Counted from the stretch's first letter, positions 50,069 through 59,549 are shown. The stretch is 64,000 bases of DNA from Pseudomonas pharyngis (GCF_021602345.1 NZ_BQID01000016.1:1-64000); one strand, 5' to 3'. Notes: generated by a model from the letters alone, not told the origin. Made by a program: numbers and translations.

Positions 50069-50132
50069 ATCGCGAGCGGGCTCGCTTCCACAGGTTCACT
50101 GATGATCCTGTGGGAGCGAGCCCGCTCGCGAT
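50069..50132. repeat. REPIN (inverted REP pair)
   Basis: ATCGCGAGCGGGCTCGC (50069) mirrors GCGAGCCCGCTCGCGAT (50116), with CCACAGG and CCTGTGG at the inner ends. Located between the fadD2 stop and fadD1. Confidence 0.9.
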
Positions 50133-50151
50133 AGAGTGAAGCGCAATTCTT

Positions 50152-51840
50152 TTATGCGATATCGCGTAACTCTCTGCGCAGAATTTTCCCGACAGGCGTC
50201 ATCGGCAACGACTCACGCAGCACGATGTGTTTTGGCACCTTGTAAGCGGTGAAATTTTCTTTGCAGTAGGCCTTCAGCTCTTCCAGGCTGACTCCGGTTT
50301 CCCGCGCCACCACAAACAGCTTCACCGCCTCGCCGGAGCGCTCGTCCGGCACGCCGATCACTGCGCAGTTGGCAACTTTCGGGTGGGCCATCACCACGTC
50401 TTCGATTTCGTTCGGATACACGTTGAAACCGGAGACGATGATCATGTCTTTCTTGCGGTCGACGATGCGCACGAAACCGTCCGGGTCGATGACTGCAATG
50501 TCGCCGGACTTGAACCAGCCCTCGGCATCCAGCACTTCGGCGGTGGCCTCGGGCTTGTTCCAGTAGCCCTTCATGATCTGCGGGCCCTTGATGCACAACT
50601 CGCCGCGCTCGCCCAGGGGCTGCTCGACGCCGTCGTCGTTGATGATCTTCAACAAGGTGCCCGGCACCGGCAGGCCGACCGTGCCGATCCGCGACAGCTC
50701 GCCGTACGGGTTGGTGCAGGCCACCGGCGAGGTTTCGGTCAGGCCGTAACCTTCGGTAATCCGGCAACCGGTGATCTGCTCCCAACGCTCGGCGGTGGCC
50801 TTGACCAGCGCGGTGCCGCCGGAGTTGGTGAGCTTGAGGGTGGAGAAATCCAGGGTCTTGAAGTCCGGGTGATCCATCAGCGCGACAAACAGCGTGTTGA
50901 GCCCCAGCAGCGCCGAGAACTTCCAGTTCTTCAGCTCCTTGATGAAGCCGCCGATGTCACGCGGGTTGGTGATCAGTACGTTGTGGTTGCCCGACACCAT
51001 CATGCACATGCAATTCGCGGTGAAGGCATAGATGTGGTAAAGCGGCAGCGGCGCAATCATCACCTCCTGCCCTTCGCGCAACAGCGGCTGGCCGTCGCTG
51101 CCGAACTGACCAAGGCAGGCGCGCACCTGCTGCATGTTCGCCACCAGATTGCCGTGGGTGAGCATCGCGCCCTTGGCCAGGCCGGTGGTGCCGCCGGTGT
51201 ATTGCAGGACGGCGATGTCATCCAGGCCGACCTTCAACGGCTTGATGCCCAGGCCCCGCCCCATGCGCAACGCGCTCTTGAAGGAAATCGCCTGGGGCAG
51301 CGAATACGCCGGCACCATCTTCTTCACTTTGCTGACCACAGTGTTGACCAGCCAGCCCTTGGCGGTGGGCATCAGGTCGCCCATCTTCGCTTCGATCAGA
51401 TACTGGATGTCGGTGTCCGGCAGCACTTCCTGGACCTTCTGGCCGAACATGTTCAGGTACACCAGCGCCCGGGCGCCGGAGTCCTTGAACTGGTGACGCA
51501 TCTCCCGCGCGGTGTACAGCGGGTTGGTGTTGACCACGATCAGCCCGGCGCGCAACGCGCCGAACACGGCAATCGGATAATGCAGGACGTTGGGCATCTG
51601 CACCGCGATGCGATCCCCCGGCGCCAGATCGGTGTGGGCTTGCAAATAACCGGCGAACGCGGCGCTCTGGCGCTCCAGCTCGGCGTAGGTCAGGGTCACG
51701 CCCATGTTGCTGAACGCCGGGCGATCAGCGAATTTCTTGCAGGAACGCTCGAACACCTCGATCACCGACTTGAACTCACCCGCGTCGATGTCCAGGGGTA
51801 CGCCCGCCGGGCGTTTGTCATTCCAGAAATCAGGTTGCAT
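50152..51840 (-). CDS. fadD2: Long-chain fatty-acid-CoA ligase (FadD2-type)
   Basis: A 562-residue acyl-CoA synthetase paralogous to fadD1 (about the same length, same motifs): YTGGTTGLAKGAMLTH, YGLTETSPVACTNP, GWFKSGDIAVIDPDGFVRIVDRKKDMIIVSGFNVYPNEIED and PVGKILRREL. It activates exogenous fatty acids for beta-oxidation. TTGTTCTT on the plus strand at 51840-51847 reads AAGAACAA on the transcript immediately before the ATG, a CA-type motif. The gene is divergent from the hydrolase-maoC pair. Confidence 0.93.
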   Translation of the reverse strand: MQPDFWNDKRPAGVPLDIDAGEFKSVIEVFERSCKKFADRPAFSNMGVTLTYAELERQSAAFAGYLQAHTDLAPGDRIAVQMPNVLHYPIAVFGALRAGLIVVNTNPLYTAREMRHQFKDSGARALVYLNMFGQKVQEVLPDTDIQYLIEAKMGDLMPTAKGWLVNTVVSKVKKMVPAYSLPQAISFKSALRMGRGLGIKPLKVGLDDIAVLQYTGGTTGLAKGAMLTHGNLVANMQQVRACLGQFGSDGQPLLREGQEVMIAPLPLYHIYAFTANCMCMMVSGNHNVLITNPRDIGGFIKELKNWKFSALLGLNTLFVALMDHPDFKTLDFSTLKLTNSGGTALVKATAERWEQITGCRITEGYGLTETSPVACTNPYGELSRIGTVGLPVPGTLLKIINDDGVEQPLGERGELCIKGPQIMKGYWNKPEATAEVLDAEGWFKSGDIAVIDPDGFVRIVDRKKDMIIVSGFNVYPNEIEDVVMAHPKVANCAVIGVPDERSGEAVKLFVVARETGVSLEELKAYCKENFTAYKVPKHIVLRESLPMTPVGKILRRELRDIA

Positions 51841-51847
51841 TGTTCTT
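51840..51847 (-). promoter_or_regulatory. Possible Crc/Hfq CA motif at fadD2 start
   Basis: Reads AAGAACAA on the transcript, with its last A being the A of the start codon. A position within the ribosome-binding region would allow translational repression. Confidence 0.4.
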
Positions 51848-52088
51848 GTCCTCTTTACCTGAGCCGATCCGGGGCCGCTTCGCTGTCATTTCTTTCGGTC
51901 CCTGAAAAAGCCGAGAGCAAAAAGCGGGGCTTCACGGACACTAGCAGCTATGGTCAATCAGGCAAATATGGGCAAGCTCGTCATTGATCGTGTGAATCTT
52001 CCTGCCGTGGCGTGAGCTGATCGGACGCGCTATACAATGCAAGCTCTGCAAGACGCTTGAGCAAAAACAGGCCGCAAAAGGAATCGCC

Positions 52089-53033
52089 ATGATCCACGAC
52101 ACCTTCTGGCTGGACGCGAGTGACCGCAGCCGCCTCTTCGTCAACCTGTGGCTGCCGAACGCGCCGCTGAAAGCGGTGATTCTGCTGGCCCACGGCATGG
52201 CGGAACACAGCGCCCGCTACGCTCGGCTGGCAGAGGCGTTCTGCGCCGAAGGCTACGGTGTGTACGCACCCGATCAGCGCGGCCATGGCAAAACGGCCGA
52301 TCATGGGACGCTCGGGCACTTCGCTGACGACGACGGCTGGTGCAAGGTGGTTGGGGATCTCGCCAGCCTCAACCAGTTCCTCGGCCAACGTCATTCGGGC
52401 GTGCCGATCGTGCTGCTCGGGCACAGCATGGGCAGTTACATTGCCCAGGCTTATCTGCTGCATCACAGCGCCAGCCTGCATGGCGCGATTCTCAGCGGCT
52501 CGAATTTCCAGCCGGTTGCGCTGTACCGCGCGGCCCGGCAGATCGCCCGGTTTGAAAAGCTGCGCCAGGGCGCCAAGGGTCGCAGCGCGCTGATCGAATG
52601 GCTGTCGTTCGGCTCGTTCAACAATAAATTCAAACCGGCGCGCACCGCGTTTGACTGGCTGAGTCGCGACCCGGTCGAGGTCGACAAGTACGCCACCGAC
52701 CCGCTGTGCGGCTTTCGCTGCACCAATCAGTTGTGGATCGACTTGCTCGGCGGGTTGCAGCAAATCAGCAAAGCGTCCAATCTCGCCCAGATTGATCCGG
52801 GCCTGCCGCTGCTGGTGATCGGCGGCGAATGTGATCCGGTGAGCGAAGGCAAGCGTCTGACTGATCTGGCCAATGCCTTGCGCGCGGCCGGCAGCCAGAA
52901 CCTGCAACTCACGATCTACCCGCAGGCGCGGCACGAATTGTTCAACGAGAGCAACCGCGACGAAGTGACCGCCGATGTGCTGGCCTGGATCGACCAGGCC
53001 TTGAGCCATCGCCGGCCGCACCGCAGCGAATAA
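52089..53033 (+). CDS. Alpha/beta hydrolase (lysophospholipase-like)
   Basis: A 314-residue serine hydrolase. The nucleophile elbow GHSMGS puts the catalytic Ser at residue 113; the oxyanion stretch AHGMAEHSARYARLAEAF and PDQRGHGKT are typical of lysophospholipases/monoacylglycerol lipases. Asp and His of the triad are likely in EGCDPVSEGKRL and QARHELFNE. It is divergent from fadD2, so fatty acids freed by it could be activated by FadD. RBS AAAGGAATCGCC. Confidence 0.9.
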   Translation: MIHDTFWLDASDRSRLFVNLWLPNAPLKAVILLAHGMAEHSARYARLAEAFCAEGYGVYAPDQRGHGKTADHGTLGHFADDDGWCKVVGDLASLNQFLGQRHSGVPIVLLGHSMGSYIAQAYLLHHSASLHGAILSGSNFQPVALYRAARQIARFEKLRQGAKGRSALIEWLSFGSFNNKFKPARTAFDWLSRDPVEVDKYATDPLCGFRCTNQLWIDLLGGLQQISKASNLAQIDPGLPLLVIGGECDPVSEGKRLTDLANALRAAGSQNLQLTIYPQARHELFNESNRDEVTADVLAWIDQALSHRRPHRSE

Positions 53034-53076
53034 TTTTTTTGTGGATTCATTTCATCCGTCACAGGAATTCAGACCC

Positions 53077-53547
53077 ATGACCCAGGTTACCAACATCCCT
53101 TACGAAGCCCTCGAAGTGGGCCAGACCGCGAGCTACAGCAAGACTGTCGAGGAACGCGACATTCAGCTGTTCGCCGCGATGTCCGGTGACCACAACCCGG
53201 TGCACCTGGACGCCGAGTTCGCCGCCGCCAGCATGTTCAAGGAACGCATCGCCCACGGCATGTTCAGCGGTGCGCTGATCAGTGCGGCCGTGGCTTGCGA
53301 GCTGCCTGGACCGGGCACCATTTATATTGGCCAGCAGATGAGCTTCCAGAAGCCGGTGAAGATCGGCGACACCCTGACAGTACGTCTGGAGATTCTGGAG
53401 AAACTGCCGAAATTCCGCGTGCGTATTGCCACGCGCGTATTCAACCAGCGCGATGAGCTGGTGGTGGACGGCGAGGCCGAGATCCTGGCGCCGCGCAAGC
53501 AACAGACCGTAACCCTCCCGACGTTGCCGGCCATCAGCATCGGCTGA
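53077..53547 (+). CDS. MaoC-family (R)-hydratase
   Basis: A 156-residue hot-dog-fold hydratase: FAAMSGDHNPVHLDAEFAAASMFKERIAHGMFSGALISA carries the catalytic Asp and His of the MaoC/PhaJ-type enzymes, which hydrate 2-enoyl-CoA to (R)-3-hydroxyacyl-CoA. It follows the hydrolase by 43 bp and is thus tied to fatty-acid metabolism. I start at ATG 53077; the frame upstream has no good start. Confidence 0.9.
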   Translation: MTQVTNIPYEALEVGQTASYSKTVEERDIQLFAAMSGDHNPVHLDAEFAAASMFKERIAHGMFSGALISAAVACELPGPGTIYIGQQMSFQKPVKIGDTLTVRLEILEKLPKFRVRIATRVFNQRDELVVDGEAEILAPRKQQTVTLPTLPAISIG

Positions 53548-53571
53548 TCGTCCTCGGTTAAATCCGGGCAC

Positions 53572-53601
53572 AAAAAAACGCCAGACCAGCTGGCGTTTTT
53601 T
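53572..53601. terminator. Bidirectional terminator maoC / PA2169-like gene
   Basis: AAAAAAACGCCAG and CTGGCGTTTTTT form a stem with A and T runs on both sides. Confidence 0.9.
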
Positions 53602-53616
53602 GTGGGCTTCGAACGC

Positions 53617-54084
53617 TTACGAGCGTGCGCGAGCCTGGTTACGCAGCGCCTTCACCTGATCGTGATTGCGTTGCACACCGTGGTACTGACGCTCCACCAG
53701 GTCACGAATGCCGACCAGGTTGTGCTTGTTGATCTTCTCGATCGCTTCACGGTAAGCCTTCAGGGCGTGGTCTTCACCGCGCTCGGCTTCGTTGAGCACA
53801 GCCTCTTCGTCCTTGCCGGTGAACATCGCTTTGACGTCGACCCAGCGACGGTGCAGATCACCGCTGACGCTGGTCGAGGTTTCCGGATCGCCGCCCATCG
53901 AACGCACGGCCGCCTGCAACTCGGCCGCCGCCGTGGCGCAATCGGCAGAGCGCTGGGTGAACAGGGCTTTCAGTTCTGGGTGCTTGATGTCTTCAGCGCA
54001 GGTCTTGAAGCCTTCCTGACCGTCCTTGCTGGTTTCGATCAGGTCGTTGAGGACGGAGATGGCTTCTTTATTCATGTCAGTCAT
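53617..54084 (-). CDS. PA2169-family four-helix-bundle protein (DUF2383)
   Basis: A 155-residue protein predicted to fold as a ferritin-like four-helix bundle: DLIETSKDGQEGFKTCAEDIKHPELKALFTQRSADCATAAAELQAAVRSMGGDPETSTSVSGDLHRRWVDVK, then AERGEDHALKAYREAI with EDHAxKxY. It has the conserved carboxylate/His positions of the PA2169 family but no known metal role. Monocistronic; AT-rich promoter region to its right (54120-54210). Confidence 0.9.
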   Translation of the reverse strand: MTDMNKEAISVLNDLIETSKDGQEGFKTCAEDIKHPELKALFTQRSADCATAAAELQAAVRSMGGDPETSTSVSGDLHRRWVDVKAMFTGKDEEAVLNEAERGEDHALKAYREAIEKINKHNLVGIRDLVERQYHGVQRNHDQVKALRNQARARS

Positions 54085-54288
54085 TTTTCAATTCCTTGCG
54101 TGGTGAAAGATGCAAGGAGTGTTGCAGTGGTCGTGCCAGCTTTTCGAAAAGAAATTAATCGTTAATTTTCAATGACTTAAAAATAAAACAAAATTCTGTA
54201 TGCCTGTTATTTGCATGATCTGTCATTTGGCCTGCATGCAGAATGCCTGTATTTTCCAACGTGTTTTCAAACCCAGACGATTTCAACG

Positions 54289-54525
54289 ATGAACCCTGAA
54301 AAGCTCGAACTGCTGATCACCCGCGAAATGCCCTTCGGCAAGTACAAGGGCCGGATCATTGCCGACCTGCCGGGCCCGTACCTGAACTGGTTCGCCCGGG
54401 AAGGTTTTCCCCATGGAGAACTGGGCGGGCTGCTGGCATTGATGCAGGAAATCGATCACAACGGCCTGTCGGAACTGCTCGAACCGCTGCGCGCCAAACA
54501 TGGCAAGCCTGCCCCGCGCCACTGA
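54289..54525 (+). CDS. DUF3820-family protein
   Basis: A 78-residue protein: MPFGKYKGRIIADLPGPYLNWFAREGFPHGELGGLLALMQEIDHNGL is the DUF3820 pattern (FGKYKG...LP..YL.WF...FP.G.LG). The family is present in many bacteria, of unknown function, sometimes beside nucleic-acid enzymes. The ATG at 54289 is used (frame extends upstream without a good start). Followed 30 bp later by the aminotransferase gene. Confidence 0.88.
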   Translation: MNPEKLELLITREMPFGKYKGRIIADLPGPYLNWFAREGFPHGELGGLLALMQEIDHNGLSELLEPLRAKHGKPAPRH

Positions 54526-54555
54526 GGCGTCATCCTGATCCGAGTCGAGTCGACC

Positions 54556-55737
54556 ATGCCCGATAACACCCGCCGCGCCCGAGACGAAGCCTTCTGGCAA
54601 ACCTTCGCCGACCGTTACGATCGCCACCCCGGCCCCGTGAACCTGGAGAACGGCTACTTCGGACGGATGTCGCGCACCGTGATCGAGGAGTATCAGCGCA
54701 ACGTCGAGCTGATCAACAACAGCAACTCGATCTACGTGCGCCAACGTTTCGAACAGCACGACCTCCTCGACATCCGCGCGCAACTGGCCGAGCTGATCGG
54801 CGTCCGCGCGCAAAGCGTGGCGTTTACCCACAACGCCACTGCCGGCCTGCAATCGCTGATCCGCAACTACAACCGCCTGCAGCCAGGCGACCAGGTGCTG
54901 ATCTGCGATCTGGAGTACGACACGGTCAAGGGCGCCATGCGCTGGCTGGCGCAGCATCGCGGGGTCGAGGTGATCGAGATCGAGCACGCCCACCCGGCCA
55001 GCTTCGACAGCCTGCTGGCGACTTACCGCGAAGCCTTTACCCGCTATCCCAAGCTCAGGCTGATGGCTTTGACTCACGTCACCCACCGCACCGGGCTGGT
55101 AATGCCGGTGCAGGCCATTGCCTCGCTGGCCAAGGAGCATGGCGTCGATATCATCCTTGATGGCGCCCATGCTCTCGGGCAGATCGAGTTCGACCTCGAA
55201 GCGTTGGGCATCGCCTTCGCCGGGTACAACCTGCACAAGTGGATCGGCTCGCCGCTGACCCTCGGCTTTATCTACATTGCACCGCAGCGCCTGGCCGACA
55301 TCGACCCGGACATGGGCGAGATGCATTTTTCGGCTGACGACATCCGTTCGCGCACGCCTTACAGCACGCCGAACATTCCGGCGTTGATGACCTTGCCACT
55401 GGTGTTCGAGGAACACCGCGCACTGGGTGGCGCGGCCGCCAAAGGCGCGCGGATGAATTACTTGCGCAACCTGTGGGTGAGCGCCGTGCGCAATCTGCCG
55501 GGCATCGAAGTCACGACCCCGGACGATCCGCGTCTGTATTGCGGCATCACCTCGCTACGCTTTACCCGTCATGCCGACCAGCAGGCGATGGTCGAACGCC
55601 TGCTCAACGACTACAACCTGTTCACCGTGGTGCGCAACGGCGCGGCCTGTGGGCCATGCATCCGTATCACGCCGTCGCTGACCACCACGGCGACGGAAAT
55701 CCAGCTGCTGGTTCAGGCGCTGAACGAACTGCGTTAA
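54556..55737 (+). CDS. Class V aminotransferase (isopenicillin-N-epimerase-like)
   Basis: A 393-residue fold-type I PLP enzyme. The PLP lysine is Lys228 in GYNLHKWIGSPLTLGF; THNATAGLQSLIRNYNRLQPGDQVLICDLEYD and GAHALGQIEFDLEAL (PLP-binding Asp) are typical. It is closest to class V members such as isopenicillin N epimerase-like or cysteine desulfurase-like enzymes of unknown substrate. Its stop codon overlaps the stop of the dioxygenase on the other strand by 4 bp. Confidence 0.88.
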   Translation: MPDNTRRARDEAFWQTFADRYDRHPGPVNLENGYFGRMSRTVIEEYQRNVELINNSNSIYVRQRFEQHDLLDIRAQLAELIGVRAQSVAFTHNATAGLQSLIRNYNRLQPGDQVLICDLEYDTVKGAMRWLAQHRGVEVIEIEHAHPASFDSLLATYREAFTRYPKLRLMALTHVTHRTGLVMPVQAIASLAKEHGVDIILDGAHALGQIEFDLEALGIAFAGYNLHKWIGSPLTLGFIYIAPQRLADIDPDMGEMHFSADDIRSRTPYSTPNIPALMTLPLVFEEHRALGGAAAKGARMNYLRNLWVSAVRNLPGIEVTTPDDPRLYCGITSLRFTRHADQQAMVERLLNDYNLFTVVRNGAACGPCIRITPSLTTTATEIQLLVQALNELR

Positions 55738-56450
55738 ACCGTGTACTTGTCGAAGTCCTCGGGCTTGATCTGCGACGACACCGCAAAGGTGTCGATGCCG
55801 ATCGTGAGGTGGCCAAAGTAGCCGTCCTCGTGCGAGTCGCGGCCGATCGGCCAGACGGTCAGGGTCGATGCTTCTCCGCCCATAGTGGTGTAGTAGGCAT
55901 CGTCGGCGTTACACACCGGCGCCGAGCCTCGCCCGCGATAGGCCTTGTTGTTGAGCACGCCGCGGGAGACCACCTCCGGGAAATACAGTTGGCCGACCCA
56001 GGCTACATTGCGCTCCTCCAGATATTCATTGCCGGCAACGATGCGCACCGCCACGTGAATGTGCAGGGCTCGCCCGGCGTAGAAACCCGGATAGATCGTG
56101 GTGAAGCGCACCCTGCCCTTGTGGTCGCTGAACTGACCGCCGCGCAGGTAGGTGTCATCGTCGGTTCGCGGGATCGAGCCGATATCCTCGACGTCGACTT
56201 CCAGATCCGGGTTGACCCGACTCCAGCCGGAATACGCGCCGCGTGCGTTGCAGTGCCAGATATCCACCAGCGCACCACTGACCGGCTCGGCGGTCATGGC
56301 ATCGACGATGGTCAGGCGCAGCAGCAACGGCAGGCCCTCGGCGCCTTCGCTGATGTTGCGGCGCAGCAGTTTGGGATTGCGAAAATAAGGCCCCGCGACT
56401 TGCTCGGGGGCCAGTTGATAAACCGATGGAGCTGAAGACTGGTTGTCCAT
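55734..56450 (-). CDS. Intradiol ring-cleavage dioxygenase
   Basis: A 238-residue non-haem iron(III) enzyme that opens catechol-type rings between the hydroxyls. Ligand tyrosines are probably Tyr73 (HCNARGAYSG) and Tyr124 (YPGFYAGRALHIH), His ligands His130 and His132, with Arg127 in the second shell. Length is that of the protocatechuate/hydroxyquinol-type family but no partner subunit or regulator is present. It is isolated from any aromatic catabolic operon. Confidence 0.87.
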   Translation of the reverse strand: MDNQSSAPSVYQLAPEQVAGPYFRNPKLLRRNISEGAEGLPLLLRLTIVDAMTAEPVSGALVDIWHCNARGAYSGWSRVNPDLEVDVEDIGSIPRTDDDTYLRGGQFSDHKGRVRFTTIYPGFYAGRALHIHVAVRIVAGNEYLEERNVAWVGQLYFPEVVSRGVLNNKAYRGRGSAPVCNADDAYYTTMGGEASTLTVWPIGRDSHEDGYFGHLTIGIDTFAVSSQIKPEDFDKYTV

Positions 56451-56549
56451 GACGCATTCTCTCTTCCATAAGATGAACGCAGGTTAGCGCCACACGCGAG
56501 GCCGGGTGCGGTAACTATGTATCTCGAGATAACGAAGGTTTTTTCGGGC

Positions 56550-56586
56550 AAAAAAAAACGGCGCACCGACCAAGCGCACCGTTAAA
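56550..56586 (-). terminator. Terminator after eda
   Basis: On the minus strand an AACGGTGCGC ... GTGCGCCGTT hairpin is followed by a run of T (plus-strand A run 56550-56558). The stem has imperfect pairs. Confidence 0.75.
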
Positions 56587-56634
56587 GCCGTAGAACACAC
56601 AACGAAGTGTAGGGTTGCAACTAATTGAAAAGTA

Positions 56635-57300
56635 TCAGTCCAGCAGCGCCAACGCCTCGGCAGTGCATTCCTGAATGCGGGCCCAGTCGCCGTTCTTGAT
56701 CCACTCCGGATCGAGCATCCAGCTACCGCCCACGCACATGACGTTTTTCAGCGCCATGTAGCTCTTGATGTTGGCCGGGCCGACGCCGCCGGTCGGGCAG
56801 AATTTCACTTCGCCAAACGGGCCGCCGAGGGCCTTGATTGCCGCTACGCCACCGCTGACTTCAGCCGGGAACAGCTTGAAGCGGCGATAACCCAGGCCAT
56901 AACCTTCCATGATGCCGGAGGCATTGCTGATGCCCGGCAGCAGCGGGATCGGGCTTTCGACACTGGCTTCCAGCAGGTCACGGGTGATGCCCGGGGTGAC
57001 GATGAATTGCGAACCGGCGGCTTCGGCCGCGGCCAGCATGTTGCGGTCGAGCACGGTGCCGGCACCGGTCACCAGTTCCGGGCGCTGTTCGCGCAGGATC
57101 TGGATCGCCTTGAGGCCGAACTGCGAACGCAGAGTCACTTCCAGCGCGGTCAGACCGCCGGCAGCCAGAGCGTCGGCCAACGGCAGCACGTCCTGTTCAC
57201 GGGCGATGGTGATCACCGGCAGGATCCGCGCCTTGGCGCAGAGGCTGTCGATCAGGGCAACTTTGTCCGCCATGGAAACGGTCGGGGATGGAATTGTCAT
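56635..57300 (-). CDS. eda: KDPG aldolase
   Basis: A 221-residue class I aldolase: 2-keto-3-deoxy-6-phosphogluconate -> pyruvate + glyceraldehyde-3-phosphate. Schiff-base Lys is in YRRFKLFPAE, the Glu in LEVTLRSQFGL, phosphate site in PTGGVGPANIKSYM. Start ATG 57300 (MTIPSP, preceded by AAGGAACAGCCGCT) is preferred; ATG 57321 overlaps the pgl stop as ATGA and would add 7 residues. It is last in the zwf-pgl-eda operon. Confidence 0.94.
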   Translation of the reverse strand: MTIPSPTVSMADKVALIDSLCAKARILPVITIAREQDVLPLADALAAGGLTALEVTLRSQFGLKAIQILREQRPELVTGAGTVLDRNMLAAAEAAGSQFIVTPGITRDLLEASVESPIPLLPGISNASGIMEGYGLGYRRFKLFPAEVSGGVAAIKALGGPFGEVKFCPTGGVGPANIKSYMALKNVMCVGGSWMLDPEWIKNGDWARIQECTAEALALLD

Positions 57301-57317
57301 AGCGGCTGTTCCTTGGC

Positions 57318-58031
57318 TCATGGGCACCAGTAAATCTCTAACGTAGGTTGCAGAAACGCGCGAACCGGCATGGCGGCGACGTCGTTGGATGCCAGTGCGG
57401 CATTCAGGGTGGTCAGTTTCGACTGACCGGAAATCGACAAAATCTTGTACCGCGCCGAGGCCAGCAGCGCCCGGCTCATGGTCAGGCGCTGGCGTGGCAC
57501 GCTTGGTGCGAGCATCGGCCAGCAACGACGGGTGCCGTCGGCTTGCAGGGCTTCGGCCAGGTTCGGGCTGTCCGGGAACAGCGACGCGGTGTGACCGTCA
57601 TCACCCATGCCCAGCACCAGCACGTCAATGGGCGGCAATTCGGCGAGCAAACGATCAGCCTGCTCCGCAGCCTGCTCGACGTTGGCCGCCGCGCTGTAGA
57701 GGCTGAGGAACTGCGCCTTGGCCGCCGGGCCCTTGAGCAGATATTGCTTGAGCAGACCGGCGTTGCTGTCGGCATGTTCGACCGGTACCCAGCGTTCGTC
57801 GGCCAGGGTCACGACGACCTTCGACCAGTCCAGTTCCTGCTTGGCCAGGTGCTGGAAAAACGCCACCGGGCTACGACCGCCGGACACCACCAGCACGGCG
57901 TTGCCACGTGCCGCCAGCGCTTCGCTCAACTGCTTGGCGACATTCAGCGCCAGGCCTTCGGCGAGCAGCACCGGGCTCTTGAATTCGCGGGCATTCACGC
58001 CCTCGGGCAGTTTCACATCAGATATCGCCAT
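57318..58031 (-). CDS. pgl: 6-phosphogluconolactonase
   Basis: A 237-residue enzyme that hydrolyses 6-phosphogluconolactone. Conserved motifs: [34 protein letters not shown] and [18 protein letters not shown]. It overlaps zwf by 14 bp and reaches the eda start, so the three are co-translated. Length is normal for the DevB-type family. Confidence 0.94.
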   Translation of the reverse strand: MAISDVKLPEGVNAREFKSPVLLAEGLALNVAKQLSEALAARGNAVLVVSGGRSPVAFFQHLAKQELDWSKVVVTLADERWVPVEHADSNAGLLKQYLLKGPAAKAQFLSLYSAAANVEQAAEQADRLLAELPPIDVLVLGMGDDGHTASLFPDSPNLAEALQADGTRRCWPMLAPSVPRQRLTMSRALLASARYKILSISGQSKLTTLNAALASNDVAAMPVRAFLQPTLEIYWCP

Positions 58032-59484
58032 ACCACGACCTCCCGTCCCGCGTGATCAATGCAATGGAGCTCATCGGCCCCCACGACCCGGCCGCATACG
58101 GCTTGGGCGCGTCACCGGATTTTTTCCACCCGGCGATCAGCTGGTCACACCATTTCCACGCGGCTTCGATTTCATCTTTACGGACAAACAGGTTCTGATT
58201 GCCGTTCATCACTTCCAGCAACAAACGCTCGTAGGCATCGGGGATCCGAGCGCTGCGCCAGGTGTCGGAAAAATTCAGTTGCAGCGGACCGCTGCGCAGT
58301 TGCATGCCCTTGTCCAGGCCTTGCTCCTTGGTCATCACGCGCAAGGAAATGCCTTCGTCCGGTTGCAGGCGGATGATCAGTTTGTTGCTGATCTGCAGGC
58401 GCTGTTCGGGGGCGAAGATGTAGTGCGACGGTTCCTTGAAGTGGATGACGATCTGCGACAGTTTCTGCGGCATGCGCTTGCCGGTGCGCAGGTAGAACGG
58501 CACGCCGGCCCAGCGCCAGTTGCGGATGTCGGCACGCAGCGCGACGAAGGTTTCGGTGTCGCTCTGGGCGTTGGAATTCGGCTCTTCGAGGTAGCCCGGC
58601 ACGGACTTGCCTTCACTGTGCCCGGCGATGTACTGGCCGCGCACCACCTGCGTGGTCAGGCCTTCCGGACTGATCGGCGCCAGGGCCTTGAGCACCTTGA
58701 CCTTCTCGTCGCGGATGCTATCGGCGGACAGGTCGGCCGGCGGATCCATGGCGATCAGGCAGAGCAGTTGCAGCAGGTGGTTCTGGATCATGTCCCGCAG
58801 TTGGCCGGCCTTGTCGAAGTAACCCCAACGGCCTTCGATGCCGACCTTTTCGGCCACGGTGATTTCCACGTGGGAGATGTAGTTCTGGTTCCACTGGGTT
58901 TCGAACAGGCTGTTGGCGAAACGCAGGGCGATCAGGTTCTGAACGGTTTCTTTGCCCAGGTAGTGGTCGATGCGGTAGGTGCGGTTCTCCGGGAAGAACT
59001 GCGCCACGGCGTCGTTGACCTTGCGCGAGGATTCCAGGTCGGAGCCGATCGGTTTTTCCAGCACCACGCGGGTGTTTTCCGCCAGACCGACTTTCGCCAG
59101 GTTCTCGCAGATCGCGCCGTACACCGCCGCCGGAGTGGCGAAGTAGGCAATCATGCGCTGCGTGCTGCCGGCCAGTTCGGCCAGCGCCACATAATCTTCA
59201 GCCTTGAGGAAGTCGACGTGCAGATAAGTCAGGCGTGCCAGAAAGCGCTCGGCCACGGCCTCGTCCAGCTCCTTGCCCACGTAACGGCGCAGCTCGGCGG
59301 CGATGAACGCCAGGTGCTGCTGCTCGGTGCCCGCCTCACGGGCCAGTGCAATAATGCGCGTGTCCTCGTGCAGCAGGCCGGCGCCATCAAGGTGATAAAG
59401 GGCAGGAAACAGCTTGCGCAGGGCCAGATCGCCCAAGGCGCCGAACAAGGCGAAGGTGCACGGTTCAACCGTAATCGAAGGCAT
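58018..59484 (-). CDS. zwf: Glucose-6-phosphate dehydrogenase
   Basis: A 488-residue NADP-linked enzyme: glucose-6-phosphate -> 6-phosphogluconolactone. Nucleotide motif GALGDLA at residues 15-21, active-site RIDHYLGKE near 171, and [13 protein letters not shown] near the C-terminal half. First gene of the zwf-pgl-eda operon. Regulation fits HexR: a palindrome 66 bp upstream, with hexR itself divergent. Confidence 0.95.
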   Translation of the reverse strand: MPSITVEPCTFALFGALGDLALRKLFPALYHLDGAGLLHEDTRIIALAREAGTEQQHLAFIAAELRRYVGKELDEAVAERFLARLTYLHVDFLKAEDYVALAELAGSTQRMIAYFATPAAVYGAICENLAKVGLAENTRVVLEKPIGSDLESSRKVNDAVAQFFPENRTYRIDHYLGKETVQNLIALRFANSLFETQWNQNYISHVEITVAEKVGIEGRWGYFDKAGQLRDMIQNHLLQLLCLIAMDPPADLSADSIRDEKVKVLKALAPISPEGLTTQVVRGQYIAGHSEGKSVPGYLEEPNSNAQSDTETFVALRADIRNWRWAGVPFYLRTGKRMPQKLSQIVIHFKEPSHYIFAPEQRLQISNKLIIRLQPDEGISLRVMTKEQGLDKGMQLRSGPLQLNFSDTWRSARIPDAYERLLLEVMNGNQNLFVRKDEIEAAWKWCDQLIAGWKKSGDAPKPYAAGSWGPMSSIALITRDGRSWYGDI

Positions 59485-59489
59485 GATGT

Positions 59490-59497
59490 TTGTTCTT
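59490..59497 (-). promoter_or_regulatory. Possible Crc/Hfq CA motif before zwf
   Basis: Plus-strand TTGTTCTT reads AAGAACAA on the zwf transcript, 6 nt upstream of the ATG, inside the ribosome-binding region. Confidence 0.5.
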
Positions 59498-59549
59498 TTA
59501 TCAAGTTAAGCTACAAATACCTTTTTTCAAGGCATCACTCAAGGGAAAA

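Noticed and set aside
12497-50132. REP clusters taken as CRISPR arrays
   Set aside because: The repeats are inverted pairs scattered singly between genes, with GTGGGAGCGGGCTTGC REP cores, not direct repeats with uniform spacers.
48252-51987. Two long open frames antisense to the fadD genes (542 and 586 residues)
   Set aside because: Compositional shadows in GC-rich DNA; both run opposite intact acyl-CoA ligases.
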